The translations under genes and the position numbers were made by a program. Below, in pieces: positions 15,785 through 24,963 of a stretch of DNA of 64,000 nucleotides. The notes below the pieces were generated by a model. It saw only the letters and a program-made list of their open reading frames with translations, searched no databases and was not told where the DNA came from. Origin of the DNA: Paenibacillus sp. SYP-B4298 (GTDB lineage Bacteria; Bacillota; Bacilli; Paenibacillales; Paenibacillaceae); the NCBI RefSeq assembly GCF_027627475.1, contig NZ_CP115484.1:743501-807500 (forward strand), read 5' to 3'. Each line of letters opens with the position of its first letter. The stretch's first letter is position 1.

Positions 15785-16984
15785 TTAGGAAGGAAAGCCA
15801 TGCTTTTTAGCTTGCCAAGCTACAAATAAGGAGGGGATCAGCAGGATGATTAATGAGCCTGGAAGGAATCCGGCTCCAAGCAGTTCGAGAAGAAACCCGC
15901 CGCTCATCCCGCCGCCGCCGATGGCCACATTCCACGCGGTGACCAGCATCGATTGGGCTATATCTGCGCTTTTCCCCCCAGCTTGAGCTATGGCTGTCTG
16001 CAGTAAAGTGGCCGCACCGCCAAACGTAAGCCCCCACACCGCAACGCTAAGAAGGATGATTACAGGTTCATCCATTCCGACTCCTAAAGCTGCGGAAGCC
16101 AAAGCAAATCCCGTGATGCTAATTAATACGAGCCTTCTTAGAAAACGACCAATCAGCAGGCCTATCATCCAAATGCCGACAACCGAAGTAATTCCGAAAA
16201 TAAGCAGAACCAAATCCACTCGCTGAGCAAACGCGGTTTCTGCAAGATACGGTGCAATGTAAGTGTACAAAATATTATGAGCTAGTACCCATGTCAAGAC
16301 GACGAACAGAATCGGCCGCACACCGCGAATCAGGAAAACCCTGTAAAAGGGGAGTTGATCACCGGCAGGCTCACCGGCATAATCCGGCACCTTCCAGAGC
16401 ACCCAGCCAATAAGAGCTACAGTCAGTAAAGATACCGCACCGAAAATGAGACGCCACCCTGCATAGGCTCCGAAAAAAGTGCCAAGTGGAACGCCCAGCG
16501 CCAATGCCAGCGGGGTGCCGACCATCGCTACGGCCATTGCTTTTCCTTTCAGCGAATCGGACACCATGCGCCTTGCATAACCCGCCGTTATTCCCCATAG
16601 AACACCTGCCGAGACACCCGCGAAGAAACGCGCGACAAGCGTCAGCACATAAACGGAAGATAACGCGGTAATGGTGTTAAATATAAGAAAGCCGATGATG
16701 CACAGCAGCAGAAGCGGCCGGCGCCTCCACCCGCGGGTAGCCGTTGTCAAAGGAATGGCGGCCAGAAGAGAGCCAACCGCATAGAGAGTAACCGATTGTC
16801 CGGCAAGCGCTTCTGTGACCCCAAGGTCCTGGGCAATTTGCGGCAGTAATCCAGCAGGCAAGCTTTCCGTAAGAATGCAGATGAATCCCGCCATGGCTAA
16901 AGCTAACAATCCGGCCCACGGAAGACGCTTGGAAGACGACACATTTGGATCGTCTGTTCTTGTACGAGCAGTAGTTGAGTTCAC
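15785..16984 (-). CDS. MFS transporter, DHA1 (AraJ/Bcr-like) family
   Basis: About 399 residues with 12 predicted membrane segments. ESLPAGLLPQIAQDLGVTEA in helix 1 and TRGWRRRPLLLL after helix 2 resemble AraJ/YdhP-type proton-driven exporters. The GTG at 16984 has AAAGGAG upstream (frame starting VNSTTARTRT); a longer frame to 17065 lacks a ribosome binding site. The substrate is unknown; sugars, arabinose-like compounds or drugs are typical. Transcription converges with the Lrp regulator gene. Confidence 0.87.
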   Translation of the reverse strand: MNSTTARTRTDDPNVSSSKRLPWAGLLALAMAGFICILTESLPAGLLPQIAQDLGVTEALAGQSVTLYAVGSLLAAIPLTTATRGWRRRPLLLLCIIGFLIFNTITALSSVYVLTLVARFFAGVSAGVLWGITAGYARRMVSDSLKGKAMAVAMVGTPLALALGVPLGTFFGAYAGWRLIFGAVSLLTVALIGWVLWKVPDYAGEPAGDQLPFYRVFLIRGVRPILFVVLTWVLAHNILYTYIAPYLAETAFAQRVDLVLLIFGITSVVGIWMIGLLIGRFLRRLVLISITGFALASAALGVGMDEPVIILLSVAVWGLTFGGAATLLQTAIAQAGGKSADIAQSMLVTAWNVAIGGGGMSGGFLLELLGAGFLPGSLIILLIPSLFVAWQAKKHGFPS

Positions 16985-17147
16985 GAATAAATCTCCTTTA
17001 TTTATTTTATCCACTTGAAATGCTTTCGCTTCGTATAAGCTTATATAAATAAAGCATGTTTTCACATGGATGATTAAAGGAGAATGGAGCGAATGAAGAG
17101 GAAAATACTTATATTTTTATAGCAATTCCATGATTTTAAAGGCAAGA

Positions 17148-17171
17148 AGGCAGCATCGTCAGATGCCGCCT
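17148..17171 (-). terminator. Terminator after the lipoprotein gene
   Basis: AGGCaGCATC-GTCA-GATGCcGCCT stem-loop. Read on the - strand it follows the lipoprotein stop by 39 bases and is followed by TTCTTGCCTTT. Confidence 0.55.
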
Positions 17172-17209
17172 AATGATAAACCGTATTTGATGATTTTTGG
17201 CGCTGGAAA

Positions 17210-17650
17210 TTAGCGTGAGAGTTCACGATCGAAAGTAAACAATTCTACTTCTGTGGCTTCTTCTTCGAGCCCTTCACACTTGTCCAGAACCACGATTTGC
17301 TTGCTTCCGTCTTTACGAACCTCCATCGCCCTGCAGGAGAAGGTTGATTCCTTACCACTATACATGTCCCTCGTGCGATCTGTTCTGACGGTTACCATAT
17401 CACCATCAGACTTCAAGTCGTAAATAGCGTATCCACCATCAATAATAGGCGGGATTGCCATAACGTAATCACTACGATTATCGTTGAATCGATCTACAAA
17501 TTCCTGCATCCGTTCTAAGTCTTCGTCACCGAACGTCTTCAATATATTTTGGCCTGTATGGATTTGTTGCTCTTGATAGCTAGTTGAGTTGGAACAAGCT
17601 GATAATCCGAAGCAAACAAGGATCAGTAACAAGAGATTAGAATATTTCAT
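17210..17650 (-). CDS. Putative lipoprotein, possibly DUF4362-like
   Basis: A 146-residue protein. The signal peptide MKYSNLLLLILVCFG ends in the lipobox LSAC, so it is probably membrane-anchored by a lipid. The mature part contains DGGYAIYDLKSDGDMVTVRT, TRDMYSGKE and FSCRAMEVRKDG, reminiscent of DUF4362 lipoproteins (a TRD-Y motif followed by a Cys). Two mature Cys residues (in FSCRAME and DKCEG) may form a disulfide. AAGGAGG lies ~13 bases upstream. The function is unknown. Confidence 0.75.
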   Translation of the reverse strand: MKYSNLLLLILVCFGLSACSNSTSYQEQQIHTGQNILKTFGDEDLERMQEFVDRFNDNRSDYVMAIPPIIDGGYAIYDLKSDGDMVTVRTDRTRDMYSGKESTFSCRAMEVRKDGSKQIVVLDKCEGLEEEATEVELFTFDRELSR

Positions 17651-17849
17651 ATTAAATTAACTCCCTCCTTTTCTTCCAGACGAAAAGGCTGGGGAAAGTG
17701 TTGCAGAATCTAATCCGCCATACTTGCCAAGATGCCAAGCTAAGGGCGCATGATATGGAATAGATAATTGGGGATGTTTTTGGTTACGGTATAGAGGTTA
17801 CGCAGCAAATCATGCTGCACGTATCCCACCTGAGTAAAGGAGAATCACT

Positions 17850-18443
17850 ATGCCGTTTGGAGCAAGAGAAACATTGGAAGCCCACGAGGTGCTGACAGAG
17901 AAAAAGAACATGATCGAGCAGTTGTCCTTCTACGCCTCGCAATGTCAGAGCCAGGAGCTGCGCGGAATGCTGGAGCGCCAACTGCAATTCATGCTGGCGG
18001 GCTATAATCAACTGGTAGGCTACACCCACAACTATTCCGCTGCGCAGGCAGGGCCAGCCCAATATGAGGCGCCTGGTCTGTCTCCGCAGAACATCCAGTA
18101 CGGCCTGCGCCACCCGGCCTCGCAGCAGGTTCAAATGGGCAACGGGTCGCAAGCCTTCTCTGATGAGCAGATTGCCAGCTATGCGCTGTCCTGTCACAAG
18201 AATGGCGCCAGAAATCAGATGCAGGCAGCATTGGAATGCGCCGATCCTAACGTTCGCCAGATGATCCTGGACGGAGCTGTAAGCTGCGCCAATCAGGCCT
18301 ACGAATTGTTCGCCTTGTTGAATAGCCAGGGCGTGTACCAAATTCCGACGATGCATGATCATACGGCCAAAACCTATCTGCATCTGTACCAGCCTGTTCC
18401 GCAGCAACCGATGCAACCGCAGCAACCGATGCAGCAGCAATAG
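17850..18443 (+). CDS. CotF-like spore coat protein
   Basis: A 197-residue protein with two coat-F-like helical halves: LEAHEVLTEKKNMIEQLSFYASQC near the N-terminus and DEQIASYALSCHKNGARNQMQAA plus FALLNSQGVYQIPTMH in the second half. The tail QPVPQQPMQPQQPMQQQ is a Gln/Pro repeat. Such proteins are deposited on the spore during late sporulation under mother-cell sigma factors. AAAGGAGAATCACT precedes the ATG. A strong bidirectional terminator separates it from the convergent AIM24 gene. Confidence 0.82.
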   Translation: MPFGARETLEAHEVLTEKKNMIEQLSFYASQCQSQELRGMLERQLQFMLAGYNQLVGYTHNYSAAQAGPAQYEAPGLSPQNIQYGLRHPASQQVQMGNGSQAFSDEQIASYALSCHKNGARNQMQAALECADPNVRQMILDGAVSCANQAYELFALLNSQGVYQIPTMHDHTAKTYLHLYQPVPQQPMQPQQPMQQQ

Positions 18444-18504
18444 TACAACAACGGTGAACAGGTCTGAACGGACGCACCTGTTCTGCTCTGCAGCGAGGCG
18501 TAAG

Positions 18505-18548
18505 AATAACCCGGCAGTCGCCTATATATAGCGGCTAGCCGGGTTATT
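18505..18548. terminator. Bidirectional terminator between coat and AIM24 genes
   Basis: AATAACCCGGC (18505-18515) pairs with GCCGGGTTATT (18538-18548) around a loop that itself folds (AGTCGCC...GGCTA). It serves the convergent coat gene and AIM24 gene; the AIM24 stop codon lies in the right arm. Confidence 0.75.
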
Positions 18549-19245
18549 TGATGAACACGCCGCCAAATGGAAGCACCTCGCGCAGTGTGCGGCGGATGAA
18601 GCCGTCTTGCTTCAATTGGCTCTCCAACTGCGGGTCGGTGGCGGCTCCGGTCTGAATCAGCACCGGGCCTGTGCCTTTGAGCTCCCACTGAACGCGCATA
18701 TGCTGGCTGGCGAGCGTATTCCCATACACACTAAGCTTGAGCTGTGCTTTTTCCGGGTAAGCGAGCAGGCAACTGGCATCCACATAGAGGGGGATGTCCT
18801 CATCTAGCTCCAGCGACTCCATGAAGCCGGTGGAGAGCAGCCCAAGATAGCCTGGGCCGGTGAATTTGGTGCGCACCCATTCTTTGGTAATGAGGGCGTG
18901 CTTGAAGGACTGAAGCCGGTTCTGCATGAGCATTCCGTCCGAGAAGAAGAGCACGCTGCGGAAGTCGAACAGCAGTGTACTGTCCGCTTCGATCGGCACG
19001 ACATGCAGCTTGCAGGCAGGGGGAAGGCCAATCAGCAGCTCAGACGGCCCGGAGATTTTGGAGCGAATCCATCTGCGCTTGCGGTAAGCGCCCTTAATAT
19101 CCATGAGACGATCCTCGCGGCCGGAGGGATGACCCTTGTAGGCGAGAATCTGATTGGGGTGCAGGACGTGCAGGCGATCCTCTTCGTCCAGCTTGACCGT
19201 CAGATGCCCGCTCTGGACGTGCTCGTTAGCGCCGCTGAATTGCAA
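18544..19245 (-). CDS. AIM24 family protein
   Basis: A 233-residue protein of the AIM24/DUF124 family (SGHLTVKLDEEDRLHVLHPNQ, GSELL-type core region, FGGVFIK end). These proteins adopt a TRAP-like beta fold; their role in bacteria is poorly known. The start is probably TTG at 19245 with AAGGAG about ten bases upstream. It lies downstream of, and in the same direction as, the coiled-coil gene, but a palindromic repeat now separates them. Confidence 0.78.
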   Translation of the reverse strand: MQFSGANEHVQSGHLTVKLDEEDRLHVLHPNQILAYKGHPSGREDRLMDIKGAYRKRRWIRSKISGPSELLIGLPPACKLHVVPIEADSTLLFDFRSVLFFSDGMLMQNRLQSFKHALITKEWVRTKFTGPGYLGLLSTGFMESLELDEDIPLYVDASCLLAYPEKAQLKLSVYGNTLASQHMRVQWELKGTGPVLIQTGAATDPQLESQLKQDGFIRRTLREVLPFGGVFIK

Positions 19246-19298
19246 GCCGCTTCAACTCCTTCCATACTCGATACGAATTTTGCGACATGAATCCCTTC

Positions 19299-19464
19299 CT
19301 AGGGCGTGTCTTCAAACCCGCTCAAGGGCATCGTTCACCGCCTTTTCGCCCGTGCTGCGTTACGTTCTCTTGACGTACCCCCGGTACGCCTGCGAGAACG
19401 TGCCTTGCCCGGAACGAAAAATCGGCTAAATCTGCTCCCGTCGGAGTTTGAAGACACACCCTAG
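19299..19464. repeat. MITE-like palindromic element flanked by CTAG
   Basis: Terminal inverted repeats AGGGCGTGTCTTCAAAC and GTTTGAAGACACACCCT match at 16 of 17 positions. The inside folds back on itself, with inner arms around CGTTCTC...GAGAACG and ACGTACC/GGTACG. CTAG stands at both outer ends and could be a 4-bp target duplication. No open frame fits inside. The right CTAG supplies the TAG stop codon of the coiled-coil gene. Confidence 0.65.
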
Positions 19465-19922
19465 AAGCTTCTCTTCCCTCTACGCCAGATGAGAATTCGA
19501 ATCACGCGCATCCCGATGAACGCAAGCGCCAGCACACCGACAATCGTGGCGGATACCGTCAGCGTGTTGCGCAGCAGTTGGGAACGGTTCTGCTCCTGCA
19601 GCTCCAACTGGCTCAGACGCTCGGCCAACTCGCGATTGCGCTTCTCCAGTTGCTCGTTCTCTTCGATCCATCTCCGCTGCTCCTCAGCTAGCCTGCTGCT
19701 TGTCTCCAGGGCTTCCTTGCGTGCCGCCTCCAGCTCCTCCTGCTGCTGCTGCATCGTGCCGATCAGGCTGTCATAGCTCTCCTGAACCTCCTCCAGCTTG
19801 TCCGGCGCTGTATATATGTCCCGAATCCGGTCAAACCAGCCGGCATGAGCGGGCGCCGGCATGATACATACCGCCAGCGCGACAGATAGTAAGATCATCA
19901 TAGCCTGGCGCTGCCAATTCAT
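19461..19922 (-). CDS. Exported coiled-coil protein with C-terminal membrane helix
   Basis: A 153-residue protein with a signal peptide (residues ~1-27, cleavage near APAHA), then a ~75-residue heptad-rich coiled coil full of Glu, Gln and Arg (YDSLIGTMQQQQEELEAARK and following). A membrane helix near residues 122-142 is followed by a basic end RRGKRSF. GAGGTGATCC lies upstream of the ATG. No family was recognised. The topology (secreted coiled coil tethered by a C-terminal helix) suggests a structural or signalling role at the outer face of the membrane. Confidence 0.72.
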   Translation of the reverse strand: MNWQRQAMMILLSVALAVCIMPAPAHAGWFDRIRDIYTAPDKLEEVQESYDSLIGTMQQQQEELEAARKEALETSSRLAEEQRRWIEENEQLEKRNRELAERLSQLELQEQNRSQLLRNTLTVSATIVGVLALAFIGMRVIRILIWRRGKRSF

Positions 19923-20158
19923 AGGATCACCTCTTTAAGCTTCATTGTACCTTTTTTTTCGCTATTCTTCTACAGGATGGGCGATTGCATATTAGGGCGC
20001 CGCCAGGCCGTGGCATGAGGGCGGCTGGTCAGCTCCCATAAGACAATTGAATATGACGGAGTCAATGGAGATGCTCTATGAGGAAGCGGCAAGTGCCTTG
20101 TCACTCTATACGTAGCACGGGAGAGGATGTTGCAACGGTTTTTATCTTTTGTTTAGTA

Positions 20159-20187
20159 TGGCAAAGCGTCCTGCCAAATGGTACAAT
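20159..20187 (+). promoter_or_regulatory. Possible transketolase promoter
   Basis: TGGCAA (weak -35), 17 bases and TACAAT with extended -10 TGG. It would give a ~215-base leader before tkt. The rest of 19923-20407 shows no gene; I see no riboswitch fold that I can name in it. Confidence 0.42.
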
Positions 20188-20407
20188 ATCTAAAGCCATT
20201 GCGCCGTTATGCTGCGCGAACTGAACAAACTATAGAGATAAAAGAGAACAGAAATGATCCATTGCACGGGTTGCAGCCGCTCATTCCAATCGGTCTGATC
20301 GGGGCTCTGTGCTGTGGCTGCGCCAGGCTCGTCCGTCTGTCAGTGGAGGGCTAGCCGCGCGAGAACGTATTTGCTTTAGGCAATCAGGAATAGGAGGAAG
20401 CAACACA

Positions 20408-22426
20408 ATGACAGCTACAAACAAGTCTATTGACCAGCTATCGATCGACACGATCCGGACGCTTGCGATTGATGCAATCGAGAAAGCCAAATCCGGACAT
20501 CCAGGCATGCCTATGGGAGCCGCTCCTATGGGCTATCAATTGTTCGCCAAATCGATGAGACATAATCCATCCAATCCAAGCTGGGTGAACCGCGACCGTT
20601 TCGTCCTGTCCGCAGGACACGGCTCCATGCTGCTCTACAGCCTGCTGCACCTGTCCGGCTACGACCTTTCATTGGATGAACTGAAGAATTTCCGCCAGTG
20701 GGGCTCCAAAACTCCAGGTCATCCTGAATTTGGACATACTGCGGGTGTTGATGCAACGACAGGACCGCTCGGACAAGGGGTTGCCATGGCTGTGGGCATG
20801 GCGATGGCTGAAGCGCACCTGGCTGGTGTCTATAACAAAGATAACTATAATGTAATCGATCACTTTACGTACTCGATCTGTGGCGACGGCGACTTGTCCG
20901 AGGGCGTAGCGAGTGAAGCCGCTTCCCTGGCTGGTCACTTGAAGCTGGGCAAGCTGGTTGTGCTGTATGATTCCAATGACATCTCTCTTGATGGCGAGTT
21001 GAGCCTCTCCTTCTCCGAGAATGTACAGAAGCGCTTTGAGTCGTATGGCTGGCAAGTGCTGCGTGTCGAGGACGGCAATGACCTCGAAGCATTGTCCAAG
21101 GCTGTTGCCGAGGCGCAAGCGGAGACAGGCAAGCCGACATTGATCGAGGTGAAGACGGTTATCGGCTACGGCAGCCCGAACAAGGGCGGCAAGGGCGGTC
21201 ATGCTGGCCCGCACGGCTCCCCGCTCGGCGCGGACGAGACCAAGCTGACGAAGGAATTCTACGGCTGGAACTATGAGGAGGACTTCTACGTTCCTGCTGA
21301 GGTTCGCGAGCACTTTGCCGCTATCAAGGCGCAGGGCGAGCAAGTCAATGCAGCATGGACAGCGATGTTTGACAGCTACAAGCAGGCTTATCCTGAGCTG
21401 GCTGCCCAATTCGAGCTGGCTATTCGCGGCGACCTGCCAGAGGACTGGGATCGCGACCTGCCGAAGTATACGCCTGCGGACAAGCCGCTGTCGACCCGCG
21501 TTGCTTCCGGTAATGCGTTGAACGGTCTGGCTGCGAATCTGCCAAGCCTGGTGGGCGGCTCTGCTGACCTGGAGAGCTCGACGATGACTCATCTGAAGGG
21601 GCTGCCTGTGTTCAATGCGAGTAACTACGCTGGACGCAATATCTACTTCGGTATTCGTGAGTTTGCGATGGCTGCTGCGATGAACGGCATGCTGCTGCAT
21701 AGCGGTGTGAAGGTATACGGCGGTACGTTCTTCGTATTCACCGACTACCTGCGTCCTGCCATCCGTCTGGCTGCGATCCAGAAGCTGCCTGTCGTCTATG
21801 TACTGACTCATGACAGCATCGCAGTTGGCGAGGACGGCCCGACGCATGAACCAATCGAGCAACTGGCTTCGATCCGCATTATCCCGGATCTGACCGTTAT
21901 TCGTCCGGCTGATGCGAACGAAACTTCCGCAGCATGGGCTTATGCGATGGAGAACAAGGCTAACCCGGTTGCGCTGGTGCTGACACGTCAGAACCTGCCT
22001 GTGCTTGAAGGCACGGCAGAGCAGGCACGCGAGGGCATCAAGCGTGGTGCTTACGTTGTCCGCGACGCTGCAAACGGCAAGCCGCAGGCGCAGATTATTG
22101 CGACAGGCTCCGAGGTGCAACTGGCAGTCGCTTCTGCCGAAGCGCTGGCACAAGAGGGCATCGAGGTACGCGTCATCAGCATGCCAAGCTGGGATCTATT
22201 CGAGAAGCAATCCAAGGAGTACAAGGATTCCGTTCTGTTGCCAGATGTGAAGGCTCGCCTGGCTGTTGAGATGGCTTCGCCATTCGGCTGGGAGAAATAT
22301 GTGGGCGACCAAGGCGCTATTCTCGCCATCTCGACGTTCGGGGCTTCCGCTCCTGGCGACCGTGTCATCAAGGAGTATGGCTTCACAGTGGAGAATGTCG
22401 TCAGCAAAGTGAAGGGCCTGCTGTAA
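20408..22426 (+). CDS. tkt: Transketolase
   Basis: Thiamine-diphosphate enzyme of the pentose phosphate pathway that transfers two-carbon units between sugar phosphates. The 672-residue length is normal. Visible motifs: [20 protein letters not shown], the ThDP motif [20 protein letters not shown] with the following [10 protein letters not shown], and the pyrimidine-binding domain [15 protein letters not shown] with [23 protein letters not shown] 20408 has AGGAGGAAG eight bases upstream; the frame stays open further upstream without a better start. A GC-rich terminator follows. Confidence 0.97.
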   Translation: MTATNKSIDQLSIDTIRTLAIDAIEKAKSGHPGMPMGAAPMGYQLFAKSMRHNPSNPSWVNRDRFVLSAGHGSMLLYSLLHLSGYDLSLDELKNFRQWGSKTPGHPEFGHTAGVDATTGPLGQGVAMAVGMAMAEAHLAGVYNKDNYNVIDHFTYSICGDGDLSEGVASEAASLAGHLKLGKLVVLYDSNDISLDGELSLSFSENVQKRFESYGWQVLRVEDGNDLEALSKAVAEAQAETGKPTLIEVKTVIGYGSPNKGGKGGHAGPHGSPLGADETKLTKEFYGWNYEEDFYVPAEVREHFAAIKAQGEQVNAAWTAMFDSYKQAYPELAAQFELAIRGDLPEDWDRDLPKYTPADKPLSTRVASGNALNGLAANLPSLVGGSADLESSTMTHLKGLPVFNASNYAGRNIYFGIREFAMAAAMNGMLLHSGVKVYGGTFFVFTDYLRPAIRLAAIQKLPVVYVLTHDSIAVGEDGPTHEPIEQLASIRIIPDLTVIRPADANETSAAWAYAMENKANPVALVLTRQNLPVLEGTAEQAREGIKRGAYVVRDAANGKPQAQIIATGSEVQLAVASAEALAQEGIEVRVISMPSWDLFEKQSKEYKDSVLLPDVKARLAVEMASPFGWEKYVGDQGAILAISTFGASAPGDRVIKEYGFTVENVVSKVKGLL

Positions 22427-22463
22427 TAGGCTTACTCTGCATATGCAAGACAGCATGACCGAT

Positions 22464-22481
22464 GGAGGGCGCAAGCCCTCC
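22464..22481 (+). terminator. Terminator of tkt
   Basis: GGAGGGC-GCAA-GCCCTCC, a perfect 7-bp stem with a tetraloop, followed by TCATTTTAATT. Confidence 0.75.
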
Positions 22482-22532
22482 TCATTTTAATTCGCCGTAA
22501 CCGAGCGGCCGCCAAAGGAGAACACATAACCC

Positions 22533-22850
22533 ATGTCCCAATTTGATCAAGTATCTGTAGTCAAGAAGGCCAATGTATATTTCGACGGCAAAGTGACCAG
22601 CCGTACTGTGCTGTTCGCAGATGGAACGAAAAAAACACTCGGCATCATGCTCCCTGGTGAATATGAGTTCGGAACCGATGCGAAGGAAATTATGGAGATT
22701 CTGGCGGGCGATCTGAAGGTGCTGCTCCCAGGACAGTCCGAGTGGATTCACATCCAAGGCGAGGGCGAGTTCATCGTGCCTGCGAATTCCCGCTTCAAGC
22801 TGGAGATTACGCAAGTAACGGATTACTGCTGCTCCTACATCCAGGAATAG
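22533..22850 (+). CDS. ppnP: Pyrimidine/purine nucleoside phosphorylase PpnP
   Basis: A 105-residue small cupin of the DUF1255/YaiE family, which phosphorolyses several nucleosides to base and ribose-1-phosphate. Typical segments: [37 protein letters not shown] and [17 protein letters not shown]. Length and motif order match the family closely. AAAGGAG lies upstream of the ATG. Position after transketolase fits ribose salvage, but separate terminators indicate separate transcription. Confidence 0.9.
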   Translation: MSQFDQVSVVKKANVYFDGKVTSRTVLFADGTKKTLGIMLPGEYEFGTDAKEIMEILAGDLKVLLPGQSEWIHIQGEGEFIVPANSRFKLEITQVTDYCCSYIQE

Positions 22851-22866
22851 TGTTCTCTCCATGCCC

Positions 22867-22931
22867 AAAAGAGCTGTCCCGCAATGCAGTGCGCAATTAT
22901 GCGCTAGCGAAGCGAAAGACAGCTCTTTTTT
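22867..22931 (+). terminator. Terminator of ppnP
   Basis: AAAAGAGCTGTC (22867-22878) pairs with GACAGCTCTTTTTT (from 22918). The loop contains a second small stem. A T-run completes an intrinsic terminator. Confidence 0.75.
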
Positions 22932-22956
22932 AGTATATAATTAGTCTCGATCTAAT

Positions 22957-23145
22957 AATCAGTGCTTGACAGAAAACAGAGCTTAGCGGAGGGGCGGAGG
23001 GATTCTGGAGAAACGTCAGTGTTCGCCTTTAAAGACCGATTCCCACCATAGTCCTCAAATAAATAAAAGGAATCGGGCTTTAACAGCGATCGGAAGAACC
23101 CTCTGTCCCGTAGCGTCTCATCTCGGCCCAAGTCAAGCACTGATT
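22957..23145. repeat. Inverted-repeat-bounded element of unknown nature
   Basis: A perfect 14-bp inverted repeat, AATCAGTGCTTGAC (22957-22970) and GTCAAGCACTGATT (23132-23145), bounds ~160 bases with an inner stem CGATTCC/GGAATCG. Further out, TATATAATTA (about 22935) and TAATTATATA (about 23162) are also inverted. No protein frame is convincing. It could be a MITE or a long structured RNA. The following 23172-23327 holds no gene, only short GCTTAGCGGAAG direct repeats near 23308. Confidence 0.5.
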
Positions 23146-23327
23146 TCTGGTTTGAGCCTATAATTATATAAGAATCTATAAGTGCAGTTTGCCTTATATG
23201 AGCTTCTATATCTATGCGAAACGAAGCTTAGCCCGTCAAGGACGGCGACAGCCGTTTACGCTTGTTAGGAGAACGCCCCGCGACCAGCAGGGCAGTAAGC
23301 CGTCAGCAGGCGAGCTTAGCGGAAGGC

Positions 23328-24770
23328 TTAGCGGAAGCCGCCGAAATTTTGAGTGTAGTACACTCGGTATTCGCCGTTTGAATTGTAGATGGCACCGACT
23401 CCAAGCGCCGAGTAGCTGCTCATCAATAGATTCTCGCGATGCCCCTCGGAGTTGACCCACCCCGATACCACCTCGAACGCATTATCATAGCCAGCCGCGA
23501 TATTTTCCCCATAGTTGCGAAGGCTAGACATCAGACCGGCCTTCTTCATGCGATCACTGACCGTATGTCCTTCAGGAGATGAATGTGAAAAATAATTGCG
23601 TGTGCCCATATCCGTGCTATGCTTGCGCGCCGTATTCGCCAGATCATCGTTCCAGACAAGCGGCTTCACGCCGTTGCGGACTCGGAAGGCGTTGGTCACA
23701 TCAAGAACCTCCTGCTCGAACTCGCTGAGCAGCGCTTGTGAGGCTGTGCCTTCGTAGGCGCTAGCGGTGGCCTTCACGTCCGATCCCAGCAGTAGAATCG
23801 CGTCGACCTTGCCACTGTTCAGATTGTCAAAAAATACAGTCGTGTTGTACTGGGAGTTGGTAAATTGCGTCCACTTGTCCTTTTCCTCGAAGACGGCGGC
23901 TTTGCCAAGGGAGGTTACGCTGCTTTTGGCTGAGCCAACCGTCACACCAGAGTCGGATGTCCATCCGGCGGCGTTGGAGTACAGTGCGACGACCTTGCCA
24001 TTCTCGATGCCGATCTGGGCATAACGTGTGTAATCGCCGGTGTAGATGTACCAGCGGAATGAATATTCCGAGACGGCTGTGCGGTCTGGTCTTCCCAGCA
24101 AGGCAGTCACCTGTGCTTCGCTGTCTCCAAGACGGATGCCGTTGAGGGACCAGCCTGCTGTGGTTTTGGCAGGCTCCTCGCTGTGTACAAGCTTAGGCGA
24201 GAACTGCTTGAGGCGGTAGATGAAGGTCTGCGCCTCTGCCCGTGATAGCGGGTCTGAGGCCTTAAACCCGGCTACAGAATGTTCCGTCTTGCCCGTTGCT
24301 AACTGGTGATCCAGCAGATATTGGATGGAGTCATAGACGGATAGCTGTTGCCCCATGGCGGCTGCGAGCACCTGCGCCACCTGCCCGCGAGTGTATGCAG
24401 CCTTGGTCGCTGCTCCGGCGACAGGCCAGTCCAGCTCCGCTGCAGCCTCGTAATAAGGGGCATACCATGGGGAGGAAGCGCTTAGCTGAATCTCGGGATA
24501 GGCTCGCAGCAGCATCGCCAGAAATTCAGGCTCCGACACGTTGGCGTTGGGGCGGAAGGTTCCGTCCTGATAACCTTGGACGATCTGGTTTTCCTGTGCC
24601 CATTGGATCGTCTTGTATGCCCAGTGATTGGCAGGTATATCAGTGAACCAGCTATTGCCGGCGGCGTAGGCTGGAGCAGCGCCAAGCGCCAGTGCGGCAA
24701 TGGCAGAGCAGGCGACTGCCTGCTTCAATTTTTGAGTGATCGATGTCTTGACAGTGGTTGAATGTCTCAT
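23328..24770 (-). CDS. SLH-domain surface protein with CAP_assoc_N and CAP (SCP/PR1) domains
   Basis: A 480-residue secreted protein. Signal peptide ends near AAPAYAAG; about three SLH repeats follow (SWFTDIPANHWAYKTIQWA, AELDWPVAGAATKAAYTRGQ, FKASDPLSRAEAQTFIYRL), which attach to pyruvylated wall polymers. Then comes a CAP-associated N-terminal domain (LNGIRLGDSEAQVTALLGRP) and a C-terminal CAP domain with ARKHSTDMGTRNYFSHSSPE and GWVNSEGHRENLL, as in YkwD. ATG 24770 follows AAAGG; upstream frame extension lacks a signal peptide context. CAP function in bacteria is unsettled. Confidence 0.9.
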   Translation of the reverse strand: MRHSTTVKTSITQKLKQAVACSAIAALALGAAPAYAAGNSWFTDIPANHWAYKTIQWAQENQIVQGYQDGTFRPNANVSEPEFLAMLLRAYPEIQLSASSPWYAPYYEAAAELDWPVAGAATKAAYTRGQVAQVLAAAMGQQLSVYDSIQYLLDHQLATGKTEHSVAGFKASDPLSRAEAQTFIYRLKQFSPKLVHSEEPAKTTAGWSLNGIRLGDSEAQVTALLGRPDRTAVSEYSFRWYIYTGDYTRYAQIGIENGKVVALYSNAAGWTSDSGVTVGSAKSSVTSLGKAAVFEEKDKWTQFTNSQYNTTVFFDNLNSGKVDAILLLGSDVKATASAYEGTASQALLSEFEQEVLDVTNAFRVRNGVKPLVWNDDLANTARKHSTDMGTRNYFSHSSPEGHTVSDRMKKAGLMSSLRNYGENIAAGYDNAFEVVSGWVNSEGHRENLLMSSYSALGVGAIYNSNGEYRVYYTQNFGGFR

Positions 24771-24893
24771 TACCTTTCCCCCTCTTATACTCATGCTTGC
24801 TGACTCTAAAGTAGTGTACCACAGAAATTGTCGAAAGTTGGTGTTATATGTCTGATTTGTGGTTATAAAGGGCGAGCAGGAGCGATAACGACA

Positions 24894-24940
24894 GAAAAAG
24901 CCCGCACGGCAGCTCCTGTAGGGGGAATCCATGCGGGCTT
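24894..24940 (-). terminator. Terminator of the polysaccharide deacetylase gene
   Basis: Stem AAGCCCGCA/TGCGGGCTT. On the - strand the T-run TTTTTC follows, 24 bases after the deacetylase stop. Confidence 0.72.
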
Positions 24941-24963
24941 GCAGGCTTGCAGGCGCCTTCGCC

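Noticed and set aside
20038-20400. Possible riboswitch upstream of transketolase
   Set aside because: No TPP-type or other conserved riboswitch core could be recognised by eye in the leader.
20669-22153. 494-codon open frame on the - strand
   Set aside because: Lies wholly antisense to transketolase. It has no recognisable domain and is a by-product of the codon bias of a highly expressed gene.
22952-23140. 62-codon - strand frame inside the inverted-repeat element
   Set aside because: Frame boundaries coincide with the repeat arms; no domain or start signal.
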